Assembly: GCA_009823395.1 (NCBI GenBank)
Contig: CM020511.1
Coordinates: 22,046,001-22,110,000 of the forward strand
From: Thamnaconus septentrionalis
Taxonomy: Eukaryota; Chordata; Actinopteri; Tetraodontiformes; Monacanthidae
Length of the DNA: 64,000 nt
Reading direction: 5' to 3'
The translations under genes and the position numbers were made by a program. Below the pieces are notes generated by a model that saw nothing but the letters and a program-made list of their open reading frames with translations, did not search any database and was not told the DNA's origin. Shown one piece after another: positions 45,862 to 57,438 of the stretch (the stretch's first letter is position 1; the number at the start of each line of letters is the position of its first letter).

Positions 45862-47246
45862 TTAACTAAAATAATTTAACACATATTGGTCCCTGACCAG
45901 CCGACCACTCTCGATGGCTGGATTATCCCAGTCCATTTCTGACAGCACTCTGGGGGTCCTCTCCTTTCTCAGGCAGGCCACATTGTGGAGGACAGTGCAG
46001 GCCACAGTGATGTCACATGCCCTCAAAGGGCTGACCCTCAACTCATGAAGGCAATGAAAGCGTGCCTTCAGGAGGCCAAAGGCCATTTCAATCCTGGCCC
46101 TGGTCCTGGTATGATTGTAGGCCTGCTGAGCTTCCTGAGGGTCACTGAAAGGTGTCAGGAGAAAAGGCTGGCAGGCATAGCCCCTGTCCCCCAGCAATAC
46201 ACCAGAGATTTCCTCTGTCAAGACAAAATCTCATCAGCACAACCTCATAAATGAGAGCAATATTCTTCACACGGACATAACAAAATGTCAATGCTCTGTA
46301 TAGGTTTACATATTTTGTAGTATTGACAATAAAGCTACCTTGTAAAAAGTGGCTAATAAAAGTTTGTGAGTCACCTTGTGATAGGCGCTGATATATTTCG
46401 GACGACCGAAAGACTCTGGAGTCATGGACTGACCCACAACATTGCTAAAAAGACTGTCAGCATTGCAGACCATCTGACATTATAAGATGACTATTAAATT
46501 ATTATGACACATCAGAATTAATGTACAATGTTCCTTTTTTTTTTGCAATATCTAAAAAAAATAATTTACCTGAACATTAATGCTGTGAAAGGATTTCCTA
46601 TTTATATATTTCCTATAAATCTGCCTCATCAGCACCTGAGGGGGCTTTAATCGTGATATGTGTGCAATCCAATGCACCAATGACATTTGGGAAACCTGTA
46701 ACACCAAAAAAATAAGTATCCTACTATGACTATTAACTGAAGTTCTGTAATTTGTAGTTTTTCTTACCTGCTATCTTATAAAACTCCTCTTTGATGTCAG
46801 ATAGTCTCCTGTGGCCAGGAAAGCTGATGAAGACACCTGCCAGAGCTTTAGTAGCCACACACATGACGTATTGTGCAGCAAATTGTGGCCTTGTTTAGTT
46901 GCTCTGCATCCCCAACTGAGTACAAGAAGCCCCCACTTGCAAAAAAGCGCAAGGCCACACAAACCATTTGCTCCACAGTCAGTGCATGGCTCCGTGCTGT
47001 GCAGTGCCAAATCCTGGGACCCAACAGTCTGCACAGATACTTGATGCCATCTGCAGAAAATCTGTACCTCTCGTACAGGTGGTCATCAGGAAAGGCCAGT
47101 CGATCCAACCGGTCCCAAAAGACCCTCTGTCTTCTCAAGGCTCTCCTGACCACAAGAGCTTCTTCGTCCACAAAGTCTTGCAAAAATGGGCACGCCATTG
47201 TTAGAACAGGAAGAAACTGAAAACTTGGGTCCTTTATATAGGCCAT
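45862..47246 (-). pseudogene. PIF/Harbinger DDE transposase (HARBI1-like), broken
   Basis: Exons are separated by GT-AG introns. The N-terminal part (VFWDRLDRLAFPDDHLYERY; FSADGIKYLCRLLGP; HALTVEQMVCVALRFFASG) runs from 47246. A frameshift near 46865 precedes FISFPGHRRLSDIKEEFYKI. The next block has FPNVIGALDCTHITIKAPSG with the first catalytic Asp, then another frameshift. A later block has VHDSRVFRSSEIYQRL in a shifted frame. The last exon has LLGDRGYACQPFLLTP with the second Asp and ARIEMAFGLLKARF with the catalytic Glu, ending at 45862. All three DDE residues persist, but at least three frameshifts prevent expression of a full protein. Confidence 0.9.
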
Positions 47247-47724
47247 TGGTCCATTTCACTTAACATAAAACACCTTTACACCCTCAAGCCACACAAGCTG
47301 CAGCTGGTTTGTTTATTGTGGTACCGTTTTTTTGCAATTTAATCTCATTATGATACAGACTACCTTCAAGAATAAATAATTCAACTGTTCCCTCTACTCA
47401 CTTTATATTACCATTAAGTGTTTTAATATTTTTTAGACATTGCATTTTAGGGTACATTAAGCGACTTTCTATTAACCTTATTAATGATGCCAGTGTTTCA
47501 ACTTCCAACCAATCTCAACACTAAGGTAATCTCTTTGTAGGCAAACAAACACACCATTATAGATCAATTGAATTTTATTTCAGGGTCAAGGCCTGTCTTG
47601 TTCCTTGTGCTGGGAGAGGAAAGAAGAAAAAATAATTATTACATTTGTGTCTCAAACGTAGTTAGCATACAGTGTGCATTGAAAGCATGACCCACCTCAA
47701 GTTCAAGTTTTTTTAATTTCAAGT

Positions 47725-48632
47725 CTAAGTTTTTTTTAAGATTTTCCTTTTTATTTCAGAGTCCAAGGAAAGGTTTTCCATTTTCCTTTTTTTGTACAAT
47801 ATGCCCACATCGGCCAGCTCAATTTGCCGCTTTAGATGTTGGGCATACAGTTGTCTGATGAATTGTGAGTTCTGTAAACACATGACAGTCAGTACAGTGG
47901 GAATTTTGCATAAAAGGAATATCCTTAATAATATAATGATCCTTCCATTGATACTCACTATATTGCCTGGATGACTCTGCATACACAGCATCTGGGTCCT
48001 GTTACAAAAATGAAGTTTTGTGTGGGTACCAAATAAGAGTAATGAGGTAATGAATAATGAGGTCTCACTATTATTGACAGAAAATAACATCAATAATCTT
48101 GACAGGATACCTCCTCATTCCTTCTGGAACCTAGGGAGATGGTCTTGTCATCATCCAGGTCAGATGCTGCTGTGGCTGCTGCACTGGTGCCTTCACCCTA
48201 TCGCATTTAACAGGATCAGTATTGAAGCTAGTAGACTAGACTTGCAAGGCCTAAATGCCAGTACTCACTGGAACAACATCAGCTGGTGTTGATGATGCTG
48301 GTGGCTCTAACAGTATAGTTTTCAATTATAATAGTCATAATAATAATAATTATTATTATTATCAGCAATATTATTACAATTCGAATGAGAATAGTAATAA
48401 TTAATTTTAATAATTATTATTACTATAACTTGTGCTCGCAATTGCGATGGTTTCGGCGGAGCGGTGAGTTCGTATTTGTGCACTACTTACGCATTCAGAC
48501 GGTCTGCAATACTTTGCCACGATTTTTCTCTCTGCTTAATCGCCGTGGCAGTGATTGGTCCTTAACCTGCTCGTACACCTCCATGAGGATTTCTGCCTCG
48601 GACGGGGAAAAGTAAGCCGCTTGTGTTGTCAT
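47725..48632 (-). pseudogene. Myb/SANT-like partner protein of Harbinger, broken
   Basis: The start MTTQAAYFSPSEAEILMEVY matches the Myb-like protein that PIF/Harbinger elements encode to bring the transposase to DNA and the nucleus. A frameshift near 48550 separates it from QREKSWQSIADRLNA. Further exons give an Ala/Asp-rich linker (SAAATAAASDLDDDKTIS) and the C-terminal basic coiled coil (HLKRQIELADVGILYKKRKM), with stop at 47725. Confidence 0.8.
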
Positions 48633-48974
48633 GGTGAATCGGTGAATCCGAGCTCGATAACGGGGGTCTATTTAAGGAAGCCGCGTGCGCGCACTGATCC
48701 AGGATAGGTTTCAGCTGGCTTGATGGACCCGTGTGCTCTCATCCTGGATGTGTTTTTGTGCAACCGATTAAGCCTGGACACACATGTTGTCAATTGGTTG
48801 AGCGCGGCTTACTTACTCATCTTGGATGACGGAATCCTACTTTTGTGCAACGGGCCCCAAGGCTTTGAGGTTTTGATTGGTTGTTGTTTTTCTTCGTCTT
48901 GTTTTTCTTTGTCTTCTTCTTCGCTTTTTTAATAATGCTCTCAAAGGAATGGGAGGATAATGGTTGTGCTTTAG

Positions 48975-49166
48975 TGAAGTAAACACAAAAAATGCGGGGA
49001 TTATAAAATTACGCAAACCTCGCAAATTTTGCATGGAAATCTGAGATTTATACGGCGAAAGTGCGCCGTCTTTGGAAAAATGCGACCCCCGCATGATTAC
49101 GCGGACTTTGACTGATTACGCGTTGAATTACGCGATCGCATAATCTCGTTTTTCTGGAGGGACTGA
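48975..49166. mobile_element. DNA-transposon end fragment (TCCAGAAAAACGAG terminus)
   Basis: On the reverse strand it reads CCTCCAGAAAAACGAGATTA, then alternating GCGTAATTC and ACGCGTAATC motifs, a recurrent fish repeat terminus. The other end is not visible. Superfamily not assigned. Confidence 0.4.
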
Positions 49167-49205
49167 TCTATAGAGAATCAATAAGGAACGAGCCAGCGTC
49201 TCCCT

Positions 49206-49207
49206 CA

Positions 49208-49283
<76 letters not shown>
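49206..49283. repeat. (CA)n microsatellite
   Basis: A near-perfect CA run of about 75 bp. Confidence 0.98.
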
Positions 49284-49285
<2 letters not shown>

Positions 49286-49704
49286 GCGATAGCTCCCTTC
49301 TGGAACGTGTCTTTTTTTTTTCTTATCAGGCCGCTGGCTGTCACACCAAGGTCAACGGCGTCTCGCCGGCTCGTCGCTTCATTTTCTGACAGCTTAATAA
49401 AACTCCTCGCACACCGCAACCTTCCTTTATTGTACCTATCACAGCTACCACCTTTTTTTCTATTTCTCTTTTTTTTCCAATGCATACACGATAAGCCAGT
49501 TTTGTGAAAGCCTGGCAGATAAAGTTTTTTTTTACCTCAACCCTTTTTCCAAAGCTTTAGGGGAGAAACAGTCATAGCACTCTGCCGCTGAAGATAGAAG
49601 AAATCAAAGGCTGAGGGATATGAAAAATGTAATGCGCTGTGTGCGTGCGTGTGTGTGCACGCACCCTTGCCTTTGTTATTGCCGTACCTGGGCCCGTCAC
49701 TCTA

Positions 49705-50840
49705 AAAGTCTTAACACACCGAGAGCAAATTCGCGAGGTGAATAATTTGCGTTTTTTAAAAACCTAGCGAAGTCAATGCAACCGTACCCACCGGCAGCGA
49801 ATGTTCGCATAGCAAAAAAGCAACTGTTATTTTTTCGCTCTTGTGTCAAATTTTGTGGGGGCAAAAATGCGATTGCTGGACCTCTGACTATTAAAAAATG
49901 ATGTTGGATGGTCGATGACGTAATGAAAACTTGGGTAATGTCCTCTCCCTCTGCAAACATGGAGCCAGTTGGCGGAGCAGTCCTTCAAAATGTCTGAGGG
50001 ACATTCTAAATGCGGTGCCCTTGGGCACCAGGTAGCCCGCAAGGACCTCATGAGTTGCCTGCAGGCCTGTTCTAAAACTGCAAAGACCAAAACCACACTT
50101 TTTCAAAAATGCTCAGGATGGACAAGTTTGAAAAATGCCACCTTGCCTGGATTCGTGTGAATTCCGAAACCGATCTTTTATGGAAACACTGATGTCACAG
50201 CTCTAAACCCCTCCCCCTGCCTTGCAACCTGAGCGGCCGTGAGGTGCAGACGACCACTCACTACAAGCAGTTACTGCTGCTAATGATCAGCCTGCAGTCT
50301 TCCCAATAACCTCCACTAAAACAAACCACAAACAATAGTGAACAATACCACATGGTGCTCGTGGGTCGATCGTGGATTGTGTGCCAAGTGAAAATTAAAA
50401 CGACAAAACTGATTTGAAAGCCTCCTGCTTTACTTTTTATTTTCTTTCGATTCGGTGGACTGGGATATTGAGGCAGGAAACCTAAATGACAAAAATGTTA
50501 CCAAACCTTTACTAGCACGACTCCCAGTCAACCTTAACATGGAGCATTTAAGGCTTTGTGTTGTAAAGTAATTCAAAGAAGTTCAACTTTGTCCTTTATC
50601 CACACCGTCTTTTCATGAGCGATCTTTCTTTTTGTTCTCAGTTGTGCTAGCGTTAGCGAGGAGAGGTACTGCTTCTTTAAACACCGCGTGCTTCAGTTGT
50701 TCTTCTTCTTCTGCCTTCAGGAAGCAAAATTGCGGCGGCACGCCAGGCCTGGCATATGTACTACATCTTTTTCAGTTGTTTCCGTGTGAACAGCAAGAAC
50801 CTTTGAAGATGGCTTCGTGTGAACGCAATAAACAAACTTA
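49705..50840 (-). mobile_element. Probable PIF/Harbinger remnant
   Basis: The left end reads TTAACACACCGAGAGCAAAT, a style seen in fish Harbinger elements, with GCGAA motifs in the subterminal region. A reverse frame (49891-50106) resembles the PIF transposase N-terminus: FRMSLRHFEGLLRQLAPCLQ. No matching right TIR or TSD was found, so boundaries are approximate. Confidence 0.4.
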
Positions 50841-50844
50841 GGAT

Positions 50845-51534
50845 GTTTTTAATGAAATAACAGACTCAGTTACAATAATCACAGCAACAACAACAGGGGA
50901 AGGGCAGCGGGTGGCGCCAAATCAATAACTTAATATAAACGTAAAGAGGTCTCCGCCTGAGACCCGACACGGTAAACCGTCCCCAAAAAGAGGGACGCCA
51001 CCCATAAACTTAAACAAAAACGCTACAGAAAAACAAGGGGGGAACTAAACCCCAAAGAAAACCAAAAGCTAAGCCTAAAAGCCTGATAGTTCCCCCAGTG
51101 GAAACGAAGTCCGACAATGGAACGGACACGAGAGTCGAATTACAGTACGAGTGCTTCGTGAAGCTAGCACAACACGAGAGTCAAACAAGGTACGAGTGCT
51201 TCACAAAGTTAGTACAACACGAGAGTCAAACAAGGTACGAGTGCTTCACAAAGTTAGCACAAACTCGGGAACCGAATCGAGGCACGAGGGCTAACAGCCA
51301 CGTTCAGACTGCGCCCCAGCATTCAAGATCACGGCAACTATTATGGCTTCGGGAGATTCCGTCTCACGCTGTTGCGCAGGTGGCGGTGATCAGCAAATCA
51401 CGGTGGGCGGAGGCAGGAAATCCCCCAGTTGATGACGTTGGAGCAGCCGATGATCAGGGAACCACCTGGCGAATGGAGTTAGGAGACACACACATCCCCC
51501 AACATACACACACAAAATACGGTACCCGTAACAA
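50845..51534 (-). repeat. LTR-like repeat with 45-bp tandem units
   Basis: The right edge on the reverse strand begins TGTTACGGGTACC, an LTR-like start. The left boundary and TSD could not be set. It contains the three-unit tandem repeat at 51127-51261. The forward open frame here is a by-product of the 45-bp period. Confidence 0.4.
51127..51261. repeat. 45-bp tandem repeat, three units
   Basis: Units begin CACGAGAGTC and contain GTACGAGTGCTTC; units 2 and 3 are almost identical and unit 1 is more diverged. The 45-bp period keeps frame, giving repeated YECF.KL peptides. Confidence 0.9.
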
Positions 51535-51608
51535 CGTGCATTTATAGAGATTAGAGAATGACAATATCTTGAAAATCAAATGATTAAAAATGTTTTATTA
51601 TACATGAA

Positions 51609-51743
51609 TTCCATCCATCCATCCATCCATCTTCTATACCCGCTTATTCCAATTCAGGGTCACGGGGGTCTGCTGGAGCCTATCCCAGCTGTCTTAGGGC
51701 GAAGGCAGGGTGACACCCTGGACAAGTCGCCAGTTCATCACAG
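51609..51743 (-). mobile_element. 5'-truncated SINE/LINE tail copy
   Basis: On the reverse strand this is the tail GATGAACTGGCGACTTGTCC ... TAGGCTCCAGCAGACCCCC followed by (ATGG)n. It is flanked by a 9-bp TSD, ATACATGAA (51600-51608, 51744-51752). It shares the tail of the SINE at 827-1154. Confidence 0.87.
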
Positions 51744-51752
51744 ATACATGAA

Positions 51753-52362
51753 GTCTTTGCAGATAATTATTGTGAGAAATTAGCATGATTAGTGTCATCT
51801 ATATCATTTATATAGATGAATATCATTAATAATAATAAGAAAACATGTTATCCCGTGTAGCAAACTGGTAGCCCTGGTAGCCCTTCGTATGACCAAGTAC
51901 CCATGAGGTAGCTGTCAGGTTCTAAAAGGTTGGTGACCCCTGTTCTAAAGTACTGGCGAAATTTCACAGGGTAAAATTTGAACTCCTGGATCACTGTGTT
52001 GAACTCATCCATCTCCTCTTATCTTTTACTTGTAAAAGCCGCGGTGTAGAAGGCGGTGGTTCGTTTTACGCACGTAAAACAAAACTTCTCAGTCGCCACA
52101 CTTTAAAAAAAAATCATATTTTTTATTATTTCATTTAAATCTGTTCCGAAAAGCTTTCTATATGATAAGCACATTCAAAAGAAAACAAGAAATCTTTTAT
52201 GGCAACAGAAACTTAAATAACGTGGTCAAAAAACTGTTTGTAACCGCCGCGTCTTAACCAAACATTTAGTATCTTCCACCTGTGCCGCCACATATACACC
52301 TGACCTATATTTCCACTTGACGCCCACAACACCCCCTCTCAAGACAGGAAAAACTAAAAGTA
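51753..52362. other. Unassigned non-coding stretch
   Basis: AT-rich; no coding motif or element end recognised. Confidence 0.4.
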
Positions 52363-53160
52363 ATAATAATAATGATAATAATAATAATAATTAAAGCTGC
52401 AAGCAGCGTTTGTGGGACTGAGCCCACCTGGCCACCGCCTGGCGCGACGTCCGCCACCTGGCCATGAGCCCCCGACACCCGCCAACGCTCCCCGACACCT
52501 GGCGATTCCGCCCGAAAACCGCAGATGCCCCATGACTGACGCCGACGCCTGCTGACGAGACATGAAGCACTGGTCTCTGTCTCCACTGCTGCTGCTCTAG
52601 TGTGAGGGTCTTGTCCCTGAAATATAGATGCCAGGCAAGGAGACATTTCTTGTAAGGCTAAAAAGATTGATGGTCAAACTGACTCTCAAACAGCACAGAA
52701 TTGACATCATTGCATAGTCTTTCTGAGCTCAGTCGCCATTCCAAAGATTTGCAGTGGGTCACATTTGAAATATCACTTTCAACATGCAACAGCTCATAAA
52801 ATGATCAATTGTGATTGTTAAAACCCCACATCTTGACAGTCTCATAAAAACACCTTTAGGCGGAACTACACGGGAGGGCTCCATATAGAGCTGAGACTGC
52901 AAACATACACACTCTTCCATCAAGGAGAGCCCGGACCCCGTATTGACATGACTGGAAATGTTTGTGTGTGTGTGCCAATAACTGGCTGATATCACACTAC
53001 CTAGTCACCACAAAGGAGTTGTGAAGACCGTGTCTACAATGTAGACACTGTGTGTTAGTCTGGTCTGGCTCTGGTTCCTCATGGAACATCTGAGCTGCAG
53101 GGCTGGTCTCTGTCTCCACTGCTGCTGCTTTAGTGTGAGGGTCTAGTCCCTGTATTTAAA
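52363..53160. repeat. Unclassified interspersed repeat with GCTGCAAGCAGC hairpin
   Basis: An AAT-rich run leads into TTAAAGCTGCAAGCAGCG, a short motif I recognise as the start of a widespread fish repeat. CACCTGGCG and CCCCGACACC-type repeats follow. A 50-bp segment (GGTCTCTGTCTCCACTGCTG...) occurs twice, at about 52570 and 53103. The family is not assigned. Confidence 0.45.
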
Positions 53161-54197
53161 TTAAACAAGATGCAATGTTAAATCACATAAAAACAGATCA
53201 AACATCACATGCATTTTTTGACACGCTAAGGATGTAATACTCCAAACATGATCCATATTGCAGCAATACAAAATTTAATAACGTTTATAATTTAATTTGA
53301 CAAAAAAAAATCTTCATGCTTAATGTCACAAACTCACCTTCCTGCGCCAAGGCCATTTTGGATCTCCATAGTTGTACTCAATTTCAGATCCTATTTCTAT
53401 TTTCTTTATTGCAAAAAGACAAAAGTGTGGCTTGTTGTCAACTATGATTTTTTTCATGACGCAGTTTGGATTTTTGTTGTTGTCGTTGACCAATCTTCAA
53501 AGTGATTCATCTTCTTTTGACGCATCAAGGCTGAAAAGTACCATAAAAATCAAAGAAGGGTTTAAATGTTTAAAACTTTACTTCATTCATTAACCATTAA
53601 AATTTCGGGTTAACTTATCTTTCAGTTATACCACCATACTAAACATCCATCCTTAAATGCTTACCAATAGCAACAGTTCTGCCAATCAAAGTCAAAGAGA
53701 AATGTGCTCTCAATCTCTGAGTAACGTCGTGACTGGCATTCTTCATGTCGGAGGAGGTCACCCCTGTACTCCAACAGAAAGTCCCCTGGTTCAACGGGCT
53801 TTGTGGCAAATACTCCTCTTCCTACAAGAATATAATAAAGGCATGGTTCAGTTCGCTGTGAAGTGGGTGTGGTGACGATACTGAAGTCTAGTCCTGCAGA
53901 CAGCTAAGCACTCCCCAACTGTGATGGTGACAGAAAAAAATATTTAAAAAAAGTATTTTAGACAACCAAAGAGGTTCCGATTATATAAATGTATTGTTTG
54001 TTTTAGCAATCCAGCCAGTAGTATCGCTGTTTTTTGAAGGGGGACCCCGTCTTGTCCTGTAAGTCATCTAGTGCAAGTAACACACCAGTAAAACGTGTGT
54101 AAACATTGTCATACAACCCAATGTCAAAAAAAAAGATAAGAAATGTCACCTTGACTTTCGACATGCAACATGTTCCACAGTTTGAAAGTTAAACCTA
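53161..54197. other. Unassigned non-coding stretch
   Basis: Short forward frames at 53323-53875 have no recognisable motif. It may belong to the same unclassified family as 52363-53160. Confidence 0.35.
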
Positions 54198-54205
54198 TAT
54201 TAGAC

Positions 54206-54855
54206 CAGAGGCGATTGCTCTAAGACTGCAAGGGAAGCTCAGCTTCCCCTAAAATGTCAGAAAATAAGTGGTCAAATATGTACAGTTGTGTGTACATTTC
54301 ATTGACTAAATATGCGATAGAACGCGTTCATCTTTTGTTCAGAATCAGCAACTTATCACAGGTAACTGACACGACTTTCTTCTCATTTATCCCCGCAGCG
54401 TCACAGCGCTTAGACCGTGTAGAAGCTGAGCGTCCATTGAAATCAATGGGGAAGCATGGAGTGGGTTGTTCCACTGCAGCGAAACTTGACGGTCATTGGT
54501 TTCTGAACGACATGGATTTGGACAGTACAATACCTCAGCTGTACAAACTTGTCATTAATGGCAAAGATTGGAGCTACATCTGCAGGTGTAGAGAGGAGCT
54601 TCTCCTGTTTAAATCAGCTCAAGTCTTGAACCCGCAACACAATGGGCTAAGGTAGTTTCAGCAGTCTAGCTCTGCTGGCAATTGAAAGGACACTGGTGAA
54701 GTCCCTGGAAAAGATGGCTAGTTGGTAAAACAGAGTCACAGGTCATTTTCTTGAAAGGAATTGAGGGTAGAATTTACGTATAAGTAAGCTAATGCATTTA
54801 ATGATGTAGGCTGAAAATGAGCTTCCCCTCTTTGAAAGACCAGCAGCCGCCACTG
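54206..54855. mobile_element. hAT-type non-autonomous element
   Basis: The left end CAGAGGCGATTGCTC and right end GCAGCCGCCACTG are inverted hAT-style termini. GGGAAGCTCAGCTTCCCC at the left and GAGCTTCCCCTC at the right form subterminal repeats. Flanks TATTAGAC and TATCGGAC (8 bp, 6 matches) fit an aged TSD. An internal 133-residue frame (54254-54655) shows no hAT core motif. Confidence 0.75.
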
Positions 54856-54964
54856 TATCGGACATATATCAGAATGTCACTGATCCATAAACCAATTCAG
54901 ATTCCAAAATAGAAAAATAACAAGAAAGTGCTACTAAAGGGGTTTCTGCACAATTTAAGACATT

Positions 54965-54966
54965 AA

Positions 54967-55028
<62 letters not shown>
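54965..55028. repeat. (AAT)n microsatellite
   Basis: A near-perfect ATA/AAT run of about 64 bp. Confidence 0.97.
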
Positions 55029-55031
<3 letters not shown>

Positions 55032-55358
55032 CTGAGTAAATTAGTTCATCAAATTTTCATCACTGGCAAAAACGTATAATCTGAACCTAAACTGTTTAGA
55101 ATAAATGGTTTTGCTTTAGTGTCAAAGAACATCCTGCCACTTACCCTTGTAATTGTCGATAAGTCTTGCCATAAATCCAGACTTGTCAGTGCCAGAAAGG
55201 ATATGTGCCTTTGCGTCATCTAAAGGCTTTTTTCTTATCCTTTTGGACACATCGGCTCTGCGTAGATAATTTTAATTACTTGACATTGAACATCATAGAA
55301 TTTTGAGACCGTCAGACTATTAAAACTCACACAAACACCCAAAAAACAATTCGGACTA
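55029..55358. other. Unassigned spacer
   Basis: No recognisable feature. Confidence 0.4.
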
Positions 55359-55735
55359 AGGGGATGCCCTTCGCGGAGTTCTCTCGCCGAGCTTTGCGGC
55401 GATTGTACCCCAGGTATCCCCCCACCCTCACCCGCATCCTAACGGCCCGGTAACCGTTCCGACACCCCGTCGACCACCCACCTTAACCTCCTTGCTTCGC
55501 TGAGCTGTTTTGCGGCGCTGCGGCGCCCAGTTTCGCGAAGCTACTTTGCCGAACTACGCGACGGTTAAACCACAGGTGTATCCACCCCCCCGACCCCCGC
55601 CTCCTAACGGTCCGGTAACCCCTCCGACACACCTCCGCCGACCACCCACCTTAACCTCCTTGCTTCGCGGAGCTGTTTCTCGGCGTTGCCGAGTTTCACG
55701 AAACTGCTTTGCCGAACTACACGACAGTTAAAACC
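55359..55735. repeat. GC-rich 168-bp tandem repeat, about 2.3 units
   Basis: The marker CCTTAACCTCCTTGCTTCGC recurs at 55481 and 55649 (168-bp period), as do GGTAACC and TTGCCGAACTAC. Units contain CGCCGAGCTTTGCGGCG-type inverted segments. GC content is far above the AT-rich flanks. Confidence 0.8.
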
Positions 55736-56472
55736 CAGTACCATATAAACCACGTTTACATATGGGCAAACCAAAATGTTAGCCACTAGCAGTATCATTT
55801 TGAGGGTTGCTACAACACATTTATATTTTATATTTTTCCTGAAATACATTTTAAATTCTGGGAGCTATCAGTGCTGTGATTTGCAAAAAAGAAAAAAATA
55901 AATAACCGACTACTATTGTTGTTGCCAGCCTGTGGCAATGCCTCTCTTTTCCAGGTGTACTGCCAGCGGCTAACAGTAATGGCCTACAGGCCCCTAGCTC
56001 ACGTTGGTTGAATGCATGAAGCTAACGGTAGTTCCTAACCCTTCATGTAATAAAGTAATCACGTCATTAAGATGTACACTGAACAAAAATCATACCTACC
56101 TGTTGCATGTAGACATATCACTTCATTGGGGTAAATGTGTCGCAATTTTAACTGTCTGAAAGCATTGACCAACTACTGTCTGTTTCCGATTGGCCCGTGA
56201 CTCTTTAATAACTAATTCCCGGGAAGAGTTACAGCGAAGGAAACTGATTGGCTGAAGGGACGACAGGGACCCACATAATATGAACACTTCCGGAGTGTGC
56301 GTGCTGTACTGGGGGGAGGTGTGTGGCGGTGGTACTTCACTCTCCAGTTCCGGGGGCGCTAGTGAGGAAAAAGTTCACACACACTTACACCCACAAAACC
56401 AGTTTTTGTCACCATGTGGGGCAAGTAATAAAAAATGCTAGAGGAGCATCAGGGGAGGCTTCTGAGTTCATT
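55736..56472. other. Unassigned non-coding stretch
   Basis: No coding motif. It could hold the 3' flank of the reverse-strand gene at 56473-57438. Confidence 0.4.
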
Positions 56473-57438
56473 CTAAATGAAATCGGTATGGGGTCCCCGA
56501 ATTTGGGGCCCACGCCGTTGGTGGGCTCCTGTCAGTCGGACCCCCTCATGAAATAAATGCACACACACACACACACACACACATGGTATTCCTGACGCAG
56601 CGCTGCCTGCAGGTCCGGCTTGACATTCAGACGTGTCGGAAAGTCGAGCACAAAGACCTAAAAGAGAAGAAAAGAAAAAGATTGTCAAGAATATATTCTT
56701 AACAAAAAGATGTAATGATGAAAGGCGTGCCATCAACTTTGGTGCCGTTTGTGGCAGGCAAACACACCTTGGGCCAGCGGCTGCAAACAGTTGTCAGGAG
56801 TGCTGCAAAATCCTGGCCCAAGTCTGTGACGGTACCGCCTTTCAGGTTGTTATTCATGGCGACCACACAGACTATGTCAGGTGTGGATGGCACAGCAGCG
56901 TGGAGCACCTCCGTCCTGATCTCAGAAGTTGTAGCACCAGGTACAGAGAGGTAGCTGTACAGCACGGGGCCCTCGGGCTGCGACACAAAACCATCCACAA
57001 GTGGACGGAGATGTGAGTCTCCTACCACCAGAACATTCTGCAGGAAGAGAGACTGGGCTTGTTAGACAGATAAATTACATAGTTTCTCGTGTCTTGACAA
57101 AACCACAAGTCGCACCTTCTTGTCTGGCTGATGGGTTTGAAGGACAAGCTTGATCTGCTTGTCGGTCAGGAGCGAAGCAGGCCATCTTCGCACCCAATGT
57201 CGGTAACCATTACCGTGCCCTTTTTAGATTGACAGAGGAAAAACTGAAAAAGAAATCTTTTTTTTCCCCCATGTACCTTGACTGTAACATAGCAACACAG
57301 ACAGAAAAAGATATCAGAAACAGTGAAATACTCACGAGGCTCAAAGTCCTTGGCAGGTGGCAACACTGTCAATTTCAGCGCTTGCTCCATGCGCTGTTTG
57401 GCAGCGAGGGAGCGCCGGAATACCTTTGTTTTCGGCAT
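56473..57438 (-). CDS. Small spliced frame with SGNH-hydrolase-like GDSH motif
   Basis: Three reverse-strand exons join with GT-AG sites and agreeing phases: 57336-57438 (MPKTKVFRRSLAAKQRMEQA), 57116-57219 (HGNGYRHWVRRWPASLL; DKQIKLVLQTHQPDKK) and 56768-57037 (NVLVVGDSHLRPLVDGF; VCVVAMNNNLKGG; VCSRWPKV). That is about 159 uninterrupted codons. GDSH and the NN pair resemble blocks I and III of SGNH hydrolases, with Ser as nucleophile. A fourth exon starts at 56657 (VFVLDFPTRLNVKPDLQAAL) but runs into a CA repeat (56559-56583). Beyond it the frame shifts; the catalytic-His region appears as EGVRLTG, with His replaced. I recall similar proteins as multicopy in fish but cannot name the family. 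It could be a transposon-borne gene or a decaying host gene. Confidence 0.55.
56559..56583. repeat. (CA)n microsatellite inside exon-like sequence
   Basis: A short CA run sits within the fourth exon of the reverse-strand frame above and destroys its frame. Confidence 0.85.

Larger units (their letters stand above)
45038..48857 (-). mobile_element. Full-length PIF/Harbinger transposon
   Basis: Termini GGGCCCGTTGCACGAAAC and TTTTGTGCAACGGGCCC are inverted, with inner GGATAAG/TCATCC-type subterminal repeats. A 3-bp TSD, CAA, flanks the 3820-bp element (45035-45037, 48858-48860). It carries the two genes of autonomous PIF/Harbinger elements, a DDE transposase and a Myb/SANT-like DNA-binding protein, both on the reverse strand and both broken. 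Confidence 0.93.
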
